In this document: positions 8,239-15,715 of the stretch, in pieces
Position numbering within the stretch: position 1 is the stretch's first letter
Layout: each line of letters opens with the position of its first letter
From: CAZDSS01 sp964508185
GTDB lineage: Bacteria; Pseudomonadota; Alphaproteobacteria; Sphingomonadales; Govanellaceae
Reading direction: 5' to 3'
DNA: 23,098 nucleotides
Assembly: GCA_964508185.1 (NCBI GenBank)
Contig: CAZDSS010000037.1
Coordinates: 1-23,098 of the forward strand
Notes under the pieces: generated by a model
The model's database searches: none
What the model saw: only the letters and a program-made list of their open reading frames with translations
Told to the model about the DNA's origin: nothing
Made by a program: the position numbers and the translations under genes

Positions 8239-9336
8239 ATGTCTGCAACCGCCGAATCCACCGACCTGTCCTACAACCCGATGGGGCTCGACGGCTTCGA
8301 ATTCGTGGAATTCGCGGCGCCGGACCCGAGCCAGCTCGCACGGGTCTTCACGGCGCTCGGCTTCGTGGAGGTCGCCCGCCATCGCTCCAAGGACGTCTCG
8401 CTCTATCGTCAGGGCGACATCAATTTCATCATCAACAGCGAGCCCAAGAGCCCGGCCTACTATTTCGCCGAGGAGCATGGGCCGAGCGCCTGCGGCATGG
8501 CCTTCCGCGTGCGCGATTCGCACCGCGCCTATCGCCGGGCGCTCGCCCTTGGCGCGCAGCCCGTGGACGTGCCGACGGGCCCCATGGAGCTGAAGCTTCC
8601 CGCCATCAAGGGGATCGGCGGCGCGCTCCTCTATCTCATCGACCGCTATGGGGACGGCAGCAGCATCTACGACATCGACTTCGAATGGATCGACGGCGTC
8701 GAGCGCCATCCCGAGGGCTGCGGCCTCACGGTCATCGACCATCTGACCCACAACGTCTATCGCGGCCGCATGAACTACTGGGCGCAGTATTACGAGAAGC
8801 TCTTCAATTTCCGTGAGATCCGCTATTTCGACATCAAGGGCGAATATACGGGCCTCACCTCCCGCGCCATGACCGCGCCCGACGGCAAGATCCGCATCCC
8901 GCTCAACGAGGAGGCGTCCAGCAGCACGGGCCAGATCGAGGAATTCCTCATGCGCTACAATGGCGAGGGGATCCAGCATATCGCCCTCGCCACCGACGAC
9001 ATCATCAGGACCTGGGACGCATTGAAAGCTGCGGGCACGCCCTTCATGGCGCCGCCGCCCGACACCTATTACGAGATGCTGGACGAGCGCCTGCCCGGCC
9101 ACGGCCTGCCCGTGGCGGAGCTGCGGAAGCGGGGCATCCTGATTGACGGCTCCACCGCCGAGGACGACCCGCGTCTTCTCCTGCAGATCTTCACCGAAAC
9201 CATGATCGGCCCCATCTTCTTCGAGATCATCGAGCGCCGGCGCGACGAGGGCTTCGGCGAAGGCAATTTCCGCGCCCTCTTTGAATCCATCGAACGCGAC
9301 CAGGTGCGTCGTGGGGTCGTCAAGGCAGAAGGATAA
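8239..9336 (+). CDS. hpd: 4-Hydroxyphenylpyruvate dioxygenase
   Basis: The 365-residue enzyme converts 4-hydroxyphenylpyruvate to homogentisate with loss of CO2, using Fe(II) and O2. Both vicinal-oxygen-chelate halves are present. The iron ligands are recognisable as His168 (DHLTHNVYRGRM), His247 (QHIAL) and Glu329 (FFEII), with the spacing of the Pseudomonas enzyme (79 and 82 residues). The C-terminal GFGEGNFRALFESIE gate helix is intact. The ATG at 8239 follows GAGAGAGGAAG. The frame is open upstream to 8092, but those codons cover the promoter and operator and lack family similarity. It is the first gene of a tyrosine-degradation operon, five bases before hmgA. Confidence 0.97.
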   Translation: MSATAESTDLSYNPMGLDGFEFVEFAAPDPSQLARVFTALGFVEVARHRSKDVSLYRQGDINFIINSEPKSPAYYFAEEHGPSACGMAFRVRDSHRAYRRALALGAQPVDVPTGPMELKLPAIKGIGGALLYLIDRYGDGSSIYDIDFEWIDGVERHPEGCGLTVIDHLTHNVYRGRMNYWAQYYEKLFNFREIRYFDIKGEYTGLTSRAMTAPDGKIRIPLNEEASSSTGQIEEFLMRYNGEGIQHIALATDDIIRTWDALKAAGTPFMAPPPDTYYEMLDERLPGHGLPVAELRKRGILIDGSTAEDDPRLLLQIFTETMIGPIFFEIIERRRDEGFGEGNFRALFESIERDQVRRGVVKAEG

Positions 9337-9341
9337 GCGCC

Positions 9342-10469
9342 ATGTCGAAAAACTGGATCAGCTTCCCCAAGATCGAAGGCCAGGCGAGCCGCCAGGCCCA
9401 TGCGGACTTCCCGGAAGGCACTTACGAGCGGGAAATGGGCAAGGAAGGCTTCTTCGGCCCGGCCACCCATTTCTATCACAGGAACCCGCCGACCGCCTGG
9501 ACCAGCTTCACCGGCCCGCTGCAGCCGCGGGCCTTCGATACCACCCGCTGGAACCATCACGGCACCAGTCCGTGGGACGCCAAGATCCTGCTGCACAACG
9601 CCAAGTGCAAGATCGCCTTCTGGCAATGCCGGGAGAAGATGCAGGACCTGGTGCGCAACAGCGACGGCGACCAGCTTCTGTTCGTCCATAACGGGTCGGG
9701 CGATCTCTATTGCGATTTCGGTCACCTCGCCTATCGCGACGGCGACTATATCGTGCTGCCGCGCGGCACCATGTGGCGGCTGGAGCCGCAGGAGACCACC
9801 GACCTTCTGATGGTCGAGGCGGTCAACGGCAGCTACATGCTGCCCGACAAGGGCATGCTCGGGCCGCACGCCATCTTCGACCCGGCGATCCTCGACACCC
9901 CCGTGATGGACGAGGCCTTCCGCGCCCAGCAGGGGTCGACGCCGACCCGCGTGGTCATCAAGCGGCGGGATCAGCTGTCGACCGTCGAATACCCCTTCAA
10001 CCCGCTGGATGCGGTGGGCTGGAAGGGCGATCTTGCGCCCGTGCGGGTCAACCGGCGGGACATCCGCCCGGTGATGAGCCATCGCTATCACCTGCCGCCC
10101 TCGGCGCACACGACCTTCGTCAGCAACGGCTTCGTCGTCTGCACCTTCTGCCCGCGCCCGATCGAATCCGATCCCGGCGCGCTCAAGGTGCCGTTCTATC
10201 ACAATAACGACGACTATGACGAATTCATCTTCTACCACCGGGGCGAGTTCTTCAGCCGCGACAACATCCATCCCGGCATGACCACCTTCCATCCCTGCGG
10301 CTTCACCCACGGCCCCCATCCCAAGGCCTTCGCCAAGGGCCAGACCTTCGCCCGCAAGGAGACGGATGAGGTGGCGGTGATGATCGACACCCGCGACGCC
10401 CTGGAAGTGGGGCCGGAGGCTGAAGCGATCGAATGGAAGGATTACGTGAATTCCTGGAAGGCGGCGTGA
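9342..10469 (+). CDS. hmgA: Homogentisate 1,2-dioxygenase (short bacterial type)
   Basis: The 375-residue cupin enzyme opens the homogentisate ring to maleylacetoacetate. The iron site is recognisable near the C-terminus: His287 and Glu294 in YHNNDDYDEFIFYHRGEF, and His323 in FTHGPHP. It is shorter than the roughly 430-residue eukaryotic and Pseudomonas-type enzymes and has seven rather than six positions between the first His and the Glu, as if aligned to a divergent branch. Placement directly after hpd and before a fumarylacetoacetase-family gene supports the function strongly. The ATG is preceded by AAGGATAAG five bases after the hpd stop. The remaining doubt is whether it uses homogentisate or a close analogue. 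Confidence 0.92.
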   Translation: MSKNWISFPKIEGQASRQAHADFPEGTYEREMGKEGFFGPATHFYHRNPPTAWTSFTGPLQPRAFDTTRWNHHGTSPWDAKILLHNAKCKIAFWQCREKMQDLVRNSDGDQLLFVHNGSGDLYCDFGHLAYRDGDYIVLPRGTMWRLEPQETTDLLMVEAVNGSYMLPDKGMLGPHAIFDPAILDTPVMDEAFRAQQGSTPTRVVIKRRDQLSTVEYPFNPLDAVGWKGDLAPVRVNRRDIRPVMSHRYHLPPSAHTTFVSNGFVVCTFCPRPIESDPGALKVPFYHNNDDYDEFIFYHRGEFFSRDNIHPGMTTFHPCGFTHGPHPKAFAKGQTFARKETDEVAVMIDTRDALEVGPEAEAIEWKDYVNSWKAA

Positions 10470-10517
10470 CGCTGCGCCGCCTTCCCCAACCATAACAGAG
10501 AGAAAAACGGGTAAGAC

Positions 10518-11507
10518 ATGAAACTGGCATCCCTGAAGGGCGGACGCGACGGCCGCCTTGTGGTCGTCTCCAAGGACCTCACCCGCGCGAGCCTCGTGGC
10601 CGAGATCGCGCCCACATTGCAGGCGGCGCTCGACGACTGGGCCAATGTCGCGCCGCGTCTCGAACAGGCGGCCGCCGATCTCGAAGCAGGCAAGCGGGAC
10701 TCCTTCCCGTTCGATGAAGCGGCCTGCGCCGCGCCGCTCCCCCGCGCCTACCAGTGGGCCGATGGCAGCGCATATCTCTGGCATGTGGAGCTGGTGCGCA
10801 AGGCGCGCGGCGCGGAGATGCCGCCGAGCTTCCTTGAGGATCCGCTCATGTACCAGGGCGGCTCCGACAGCTTCATCGGGCCGCGCGACGACGTGCCGCT
10901 TGCGAGCGAGGACTGGGGCATCGACCTCGAGGCCGAGGTGGCGGTGATCGTGGACGACGTGCCCATGGGCGTCACGCCTGAAGCGGCGCTCGGCCATATC
11001 AAGCTCATCATGCTGGTGAACGACGTGTCGCTCCGCAACCTGATCCCGGCGGAGCTTGCCAAGGGCTTCGGCTTCTTCCAGGCGAAGCCGTCGAGCAGCT
11101 TCTCGCCTGTCGCTGTCACTCCGGACGAGCTCGGCGATGCCTGGCGCGACGGCAAGGTGCATCTCCCGCTCGTCTCCCACATCAACGGCAAGCGGCTCGG
11201 CGCGCCCAATGCGGGGGTGGACATGAACTTCTCCCTCGCCCGGCTCGTGGCCCATGCGGCGAAAACCCGCCCGCTCGGCGCGGGCGCCATCATCGGCTCG
11301 GGCACGGTCTCGAACCGCGATCCCAGCGTGGGCTCGTCCTGCCTCGCGGAAGTGCGCACCATTGAAACCATCAATGAAGGCAAGCCGAAGACGCCCTTCC
11401 TCAGGTTCGGCGATCGCGTGACCATCGAGATGCTGGACGCCGACGGCCGGTCCATCTTCGGAAAGATCGACCAAAAGATCGTCCGCTACGTAGGGCCCGG
11501 GCAATAA
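10518..11507 (+). CDS. fahA: Fumarylacetoacetate hydrolase family protein, probable fumarylacetoacetase
   Basis: The 329-residue protein has the FAH metal site: Glu138 and Glu140 in DLEAEVAVI, Asp169 in VNDVSLRN and Lys190 in FQAKPSSSF, followed by the GSGTVSNRDP segment at about 261-269. The enzyme cleaves fumarylacetoacetate to fumarate and acetoacetate, the last step of tyrosine breakdown. The length matches the compact bacterial form. It follows hmgA by 48 bases on the same strand. The preceding step, isomerisation of maleylacetoacetate by a zeta-class glutathione transferase, has no gene in this window. A hairpin follows the stop. Confidence 0.92.
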   Translation: MKLASLKGGRDGRLVVVSKDLTRASLVAEIAPTLQAALDDWANVAPRLEQAAADLEAGKRDSFPFDEAACAAPLPRAYQWADGSAYLWHVELVRKARGAEMPPSFLEDPLMYQGGSDSFIGPRDDVPLASEDWGIDLEAEVAVIVDDVPMGVTPEAALGHIKLIMLVNDVSLRNLIPAELAKGFGFFQAKPSSSFSPVAVTPDELGDAWRDGKVHLPLVSHINGKRLGAPNAGVDMNFSLARLVAHAAKTRPLGAGAIIGSGTVSNRDPSVGSSCLAEVRTIETINEGKPKTPFLRFGDRVTIEMLDADGRSIFGKIDQKIVRYVGPGQ

Positions 11508-11509
11508 GT

Positions 11510-11534
11510 TTCGGCATTTCCGCGAACAGCCGAA
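11510..11534 (+). terminator. Possible weak terminator after fahA
   Basis: TTCGGC (11510-11515) and GCCGAA (11529-11534) can pair around a 13-base loop. A T-rich stretch (TTCTTGCTTTTTA) follows a few bases later. The stem is only six pairs, so read-through into the aminotransferase gene is plausible. Confidence 0.35.
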
Positions 11535-11572
11535 CGGTTCTTGCTTTTTATGCGGGGTGGGTGACAAGGAAC

Positions 11573-11601
11573 GTGAAGCCTTGGCCCGCCCCGGATACTA
11601 T
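11573..11601 (+). promoter_or_regulatory. Possible promoter of the aminotransferase gene
   Basis: TACTAT (11596-11601) is a fair -10 box, with GTGAAG (11573-11578) as a poor -35 at 17-base spacing. It lies 57 bases before the ATG in a 150-base gap, consistent with separate initiation after the fahA hairpin. Confidence 0.25.
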
Positions 11602-11657
11602 ATGCGTGTTTGATTACGGGCGTCGGATCCGCCCCAAGAACAGATGAGGTTGTGGTC

Positions 11658-12743
11658 ATGAATGCTCCCTTCCCCCGCGCGGGAATTCTCGACATCGCGC
11701 CCTATCAGCCGGGTGAATCGAAGATCGCGGGCCATGCGCGGGTCATCAAGCTCGCCTCCAACGAATCCGCCCTCGGGCCGAGCCCGAAGGTGCGGGACAC
11801 CATCGCGGGTGCGACGGACAGCCTGCATCTTTATCCCGACAGCACCGCGGCGGAGCTTCGCGCGGCGCTCGCCGAGGCCCACGGGCTGGAAGCCGAGCGG
11901 ATTCTCTGCAGCAACGGCTCGGAAGAGATGATCCACATGCTGGCCCGCGCCTATGCCGGGCCGGGGGACGAGGTGCTCTACAGCCAGTACGGCTTCATCG
12001 CCTATCCCATCGCGGCGCGGGCCGCGGGCGCTGCGGTGGTCGTGGCGCCGGAGCGGGATTACACCACCGACCCCGCCGCCCTTCTCGGCGCGGTGACGGC
12101 GCGCACGCGGGTGCTGTTCCTCGCCAATCCCAACAACCCCACGGGCACCCATATCTCGGGCGAGTCCTTGCGCGCCCTTCATGCGGCGCTGCCGCCCCGG
12201 GTGCTTCTGGTGGTGGACGAGGCCTATGCGGAATTCGCCGACGCCACGGATTATGAATCCGCCCTCGATCTGGCCCGCAGCGCCGGGAACGTCGTGGTGC
12301 TGCGCACCTTTTCCAAGATCTACGGCCTTGCCGCCCTGCGCGTGGGGTGGAGCTATTGCCCGAAGAGTGTGATCGACGTCCTGAACCGCATCCGCTGCAC
12401 CTTCAACGTGACCGCCCTGAGCCAGGTCGCTGCCCGCGCGGCGCTCGCCGACCGCGACCATGTGGAAGCCGCCCGCGCCCACAACGCCCGCTGGCGGCCG
12501 TGGCTTGCGGCGGAGCTCGATGCCATCGGCATTGCGACCTCCCCGAGCCTCGGCAATTTCCTGCTCGCCCATTTCCGGGACGAAGAACAGGCCAGGGCCG
12601 CGGACGCCCATCTGCGCCAGGACGGCATCATCGTGCGGCCCGTGGCGGGCTACGGCCTGCGCCACCACCTGCGGATCACCGTGGGGCGGGAGGACGAGAA
12701 CCGGGCGCTCGTCGCAAGCCTCGCCCGCTTCATGGGCGCCTGA
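11658..12743 (+). CDS. HisC-like PLP-dependent aminotransferase, probable aromatic aminotransferase
   Basis: The 361-residue class I/II aminotransferase carries ASNES (33-37), ANPNNPTG (156-163), the VVDEAYAEF strand with the PLP-ring Asp187, Lys220 as the Schiff-base lysine in TFSKIYGLAALRVGW, and a C-terminal HHLRITVG with the substrate-carboxylate Arg. This pattern is that of histidinol-phosphate aminotransferases. Several bacterial HisC paralogues also accept tyrosine and phenylalanine. No other histidine gene is near, while the three genes before it need 4-hydroxyphenylpyruvate. The inferred job is therefore tyrosine transamination feeding hpd. The ATG at 11658 follows GATGAGG; an earlier in-frame start at 11610 lacks family similarity. 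Confidence 0.85.
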   Translation: MNAPFPRAGILDIAPYQPGESKIAGHARVIKLASNESALGPSPKVRDTIAGATDSLHLYPDSTAAELRAALAEAHGLEAERILCSNGSEEMIHMLARAYAGPGDEVLYSQYGFIAYPIAARAAGAAVVVAPERDYTTDPAALLGAVTARTRVLFLANPNNPTGTHISGESLRALHAALPPRVLLVVDEAYAEFADATDYESALDLARSAGNVVVLRTFSKIYGLAALRVGWSYCPKSVIDVLNRIRCTFNVTALSQVAARAALADRDHVEAARAHNARWRPWLAAELDAIGIATSPSLGNFLLAHFRDEEQARAADAHLRQDGIIVRPVAGYGLRHHLRITVGREDENRALVASLARFMGA

Positions 12744-12769
12744 CCGGAAGCAACCGTCATCATCATTGA

Positions 12770-12805
12770 GGGCGGCGCGCCGCGAAAGACTTGCGCGCGC
12801 CGCCC
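12770..12805. terminator. Long GC-rich hairpin between the aminotransferase and the LuxR-type regulator
   Basis: GGGCGGCGCGC (12770-12780) and GCGCGCCGCCC (12795-12805) are perfect 11-bp complements around a 14-base loop, 26 bases after the aminotransferase stop. No T-run follows, so classic intrinsic termination is not shown. It marks a likely boundary between transcription units and argues against a regulator start at the TTG at 12791, which lies in the loop. Confidence 0.5.
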
Positions 12806-12853
12806 GGCCTGCGTAGCGTTAGCGGCGCGCGCTGGCTGACGTGGGATGGCGAG

Positions 12854-15571
12854 ATGGTAGACAACCGGGACTGGCAGGACGGCCGCTGGCTGTTGCGCGC
12901 CAAGACCCTGCCGCCCCAGGTCCCGCACAAGGTATTCGAGCGGCCGCGCCTCATGGAGCTTGCGGCGCGCGGGCGGCCACGCCTTCTGCTCGTCGACGCC
13001 CCGGCGGGCTACGGCAAGTCCACCTTTCTGACCCAGCTTTTCCGCAAGCTTTCGGCCGAGCCCGGCAAGGTCTGCTGGCTGACGCTTGACGACGACGACC
13101 AGTCGGCGGACCGGTTCCTTTCCTCCCTCGTCATCACCCTCGCCCGGAACGGCATCAGCCTGCCGCGGCTCGAGGAAGCGGCGCGGACGGGCTTCCAGGA
13201 CATCCATTTCAAGGCCGGCCTCACCTTTCTGCTTGCCGCCGTCGAGGAACTGGCGACCCCCGTCACCGTGATCCTCGACGACTATCACCGCGTCGCGGGA
13301 TCGGGGGCGGATCAGGTGATCGACCTCATCCTCGCCCATCAGCCCGAGGCCTTGACCCTCGTGGTCGCCGGGCGCGGGCGGCCGGGCTTCCGCTTCGAGC
13401 ATCTGCGGGCGGCGGGCACGGCCGCGGTCCTCGCCAGGGCGGAGCTCGCCTTCACGGAGGAGGAGATCGCGACCTACATGGGCGGGATCTCGCCAATCGA
13501 GGCACGGATGCTGGCGGCCCGGACCCAGGGCTGGCCGGTTGCGATCCAGCTCGCAAGCCTCTGGCGCGACCGCAACCGGGACATGTCCCTCCTCACCCTC
13601 GACAGCTTTTCGGGCCGCACCCGGGATCTTGCCGCCTACCTCGCCGAGCAGGTGTTCCTCGGCCTTGGGGAGGACATAAAGGCGTTCCTGCTTGCCGTCT
13701 CGGTGGTGAACGACATCGATGCGGATCTCGCCTTGTCCCTCAGCGGCCGGACGGACGCCCTCGCCCTCCTGGAGCAGCTGGAGGAACAGGGTCTGCCGGT
13801 CGCGCCGCTCGATGAACGCCGCTCCCGGTTCCGCTTTCATCAGCTGTTCCGTGAATTCCTGCGCGACCGGCTGGAGCGGACGTCCATGGAGGAGGCCCGC
13901 CGCCTCCATGGCAAGGCGGCGGACTGGTATGCGGGCCAGCAGCATTATCTCGAGGCCGCGCGCCACGCCGCGGCGGCGGGCGATGCGCTGAAGGCGGCGG
14001 CACTTCTCGAGCAGGCAGGCGGCTGGCATCAGGTTCTGCGCGGCCGCCTGTGGAGCTTGCTCAAGTTCCGCGACCTTCCGGAGCAGGTGTTTCGCGTCCA
14101 TCCCCAGCTGCGGCTCGCCCAGATCTATCTCATGGCGCGCGAGGGCGAAGTGCGGGAAGCCCGCGCCGCGTTCGAGGGCCTGCGCCGCCTCACGGGAGAT
14201 TTCCGCGAGCTGCAGGGGCGGGACTGGGACCCCCGCATCGATGTGGGACGGCTCGTGGTGGATCTGGCGCTCCGCATCTATGAGGCGATCCCGATCACCC
14301 TCGATGATGCCCGGCGGCTTGAAAAGACCATTGCGACCCTGCCGCAGAACGATCCGACGCTCGACGCCATGGCCCGGCACCTGAGCGCCATCGCCCACTA
14401 CGACCTCGGCAATTTCGAGGCCTGCCGGGAGGTGGCGGAGCCGCTCCTTGCCGCCTGGGGCCGGCTCGACAACCCCACCATGGTCAATTACATGGCGAGC
14501 TATATCGCGCGCGCCCTCTTCCATCTCGGCGCAGCGCAGCGGGCGGAGCAGATCCTGCTGGCAACCCATTCCCAGATGGACGCGCTCTTTCAGGAAGCGA
14601 GCCGGAGCGGCGCGGTCGCGCCCCTGTTCCTCTCCGAAATCCAGTACGAACGCGGCGACCTGCAGGGCGCGCGGCGGCTCATGTCGCCCTGCTTCTCGCG
14701 CATCGTCGCCGTCGAATCCTGGTTCGATCTGGACATCTCCGCTTATCGCACCGCATCGCTCCTCGCCTTTCATCTCGACGGCGCGGACGAAGCCTTCGAC
14801 ACCCTCCGCCGCGGCATGGAGGCGGCGCGGCAGCGCGGGCTCGACCGCACGGAGCGGTACCTGAAGATTCTCGAGATCCATGTGCTGTGGCTTGCGGGCC
14901 GGACGGAGGAAGCCCTCCGCCTTGTGGCCGAACCCTGGTTCCGGGAGATGGTCGCCGCCGATGTGGCGCGCGAGCCCTGGCTGTGGCCCACCACCAATGC
15001 GGCGCTGGTGATCGCCGCGCGCGTCACGCTCGCGTGCGGACGGCCCGATGAAGCGGCGACGATCCTCGCGTCCGCGATCGAACGCTTCCGCGCCGCAGGC
15101 CACAAGCGGCATCTTCTGGATGCGCTCCTCGTCGCCTGCGGGGCCGCGGCGGGCGCGGGACGAATGCAGGTCGCCGCATCCCACCTTGCAGAGGCATGGG
15201 CCATCGCCCGGCCCCAGGGCTTCATCCAGCCCTTCCGCGACGAGGGAGCGGATTTCACGGCGCTTCTCGAAGATCTCGCGCGCAGCGGCAGCCGTGACGC
15301 CGCGGATTTGCTCGCCCGGATCGGCGGGGAATGTGACGCCGGGGATGACGGGCGCGGCGCGGACCTGCCGCCCGAGGTCGCGGGCCGCCTCAGCCCGCGC
15401 GAGCAGGAAGTGCTCGCCCTGATGGGCGACGGCCTTTCCAGCAAGGAGATCGCCGACCGGCTCCAGCTGTCGGAGAGCACCGTCAAGACCCATCGCAAGA
15501 ACCTTTACCGGAAGCTTCGCGTGCATCGCCGTTCGTCGGCCATTGCGCTTCTCAACCGGATGGATGGCTGA
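12854..15571 (+). CDS. Large ATP-binding LuxR-family (LAL/MalT-type) transcriptional activator
   Basis: The 905-residue protein has the MalT layout. The conserved N-terminal lead-in (LLRAKTLPPQVPHKVFERPRL) is followed by Walker A APAGYGKST at 49-57, a Walker B-like VTVILDDYH and the winged-helix region of STAND ATPases. A long helical repeat (TPR-like) sensor of about 500 residues follows. The last 60 residues form a LuxR helix-turn-helix: LSPREQEVLALMGDGLSSKEIADRLQLSESTVKTHRKNLYRKL. LAL regulators such as MalT and AlkS switch on catabolic genes when the sensor binds an inducer. This one sits 144 bases upstream of a receptor-oxygenase cluster on the same strand and likely controls it. The ATG at 12854 is preferred; an upstream TTG at 12791 lies in a strong hairpin. 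Confidence 0.9.
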   Translation: MVDNRDWQDGRWLLRAKTLPPQVPHKVFERPRLMELAARGRPRLLLVDAPAGYGKSTFLTQLFRKLSAEPGKVCWLTLDDDDQSADRFLSSLVITLARNGISLPRLEEAARTGFQDIHFKAGLTFLLAAVEELATPVTVILDDYHRVAGSGADQVIDLILAHQPEALTLVVAGRGRPGFRFEHLRAAGTAAVLARAELAFTEEEIATYMGGISPIEARMLAARTQGWPVAIQLASLWRDRNRDMSLLTLDSFSGRTRDLAAYLAEQVFLGLGEDIKAFLLAVSVVNDIDADLALSLSGRTDALALLEQLEEQGLPVAPLDERRSRFRFHQLFREFLRDRLERTSMEEARRLHGKAADWYAGQQHYLEAARHAAAAGDALKAAALLEQAGGWHQVLRGRLWSLLKFRDLPEQVFRVHPQLRLAQIYLMAREGEVREARAAFEGLRRLTGDFRELQGRDWDPRIDVGRLVVDLALRIYEAIPITLDDARRLEKTIATLPQNDPTLDAMARHLSAIAHYDLGNFEACREVAEPLLAAWGRLDNPTMVNYMASYIARALFHLGAAQRAEQILLATHSQMDALFQEASRSGAVAPLFLSEIQYERGDLQGARRLMSPCFSRIVAVESWFDLDISAYRTASLLAFHLDGADEAFDTLRRGMEAARQRGLDRTERYLKILEIHVLWLAGRTEEALRLVAEPWFREMVAADVAREPWLWPTTNAALVIAARVTLACGRPDEAATILASAIERFRAAGHKRHLLDALLVACGAAAGAGRMQVAASHLAEAWAIARPQGFIQPFRDEGADFTALLEDLARSGSRDAADLLARIGGECDAGDDGRGADLPPEVAGRLSPREQEVLALMGDGLSSKEIADRLQLSESTVKTHRKNLYRKLRVHRRSSAIALLNRMDG

Positions 15572-15572
15572 T

Positions 15573-15600
15573 CTCCCCCCTTTCGGGGGAGCTCTCCCCC
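15573..15600. repeat. Two mutually exclusive C/G hairpins after the LuxR-type gene
   Basis: CTCCCCC (15573-15579) pairs with GGGGGAG (15585-15591). The same G block can instead pair with TCCCCC (15595-15600). Only one hairpin can form at a time. There is no T-tract. It may be a weak terminator or a switchable leader structure ahead of the TonB-receptor operon. Confidence 0.4.
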
Positions 15601-15634
15601 TGCCCCGTCACCCTTTTCGACGAATGTCGCCCCC

Positions 15635-15659
15635 CGTTTCTTCGGCCTAGAAGGAAACG
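15635..15659. promoter_or_regulatory. Imperfect inverted repeat upstream of the TonB-receptor operon
   Basis: CGTTTCTTC (15635-15643) faces GAAGGAAACG (15650-15659); the arms match except for one extra G. It ends 56 bases before the receptor ATG, a position suitable for an activator site. The LAL regulator just upstream is the natural candidate. No clear -35/-10 pair was recognised, as often for activator-dependent promoters. Confidence 0.35.
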
Positions 15660-15715
15660 TCCGGCCCCCGTGCGGCCGCCTACACTTGGGAACAAGAAGG
15701 TAGAGAGCAAAAATA

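Noticed and set aside
9069..11567. Open frame of about 832 codons on the minus strand across hpd, hmgA and fahA
   Set aside because: It spans three real genes and their gaps, and its translation is His/Asp/Arg/Gly-rich, typical of antisense reading in GC-rich DNA.
11658..12743. Assigning the aminotransferase as a histidine-biosynthesis enzyme
   Set aside because: The family pattern is HisC-like, but no histidine gene is near and it follows three tyrosine-catabolism genes, so the symbol hisC was not given.
12650..15526. Very long open frame (about 958 codons) on the minus strand opposite the LuxR-type regulator
   Set aside because: It is the antisense shadow of a GC-rich coding region; the plus strand has full MalT/LuxR motifs and the antisense translation shows no recognisable domain.
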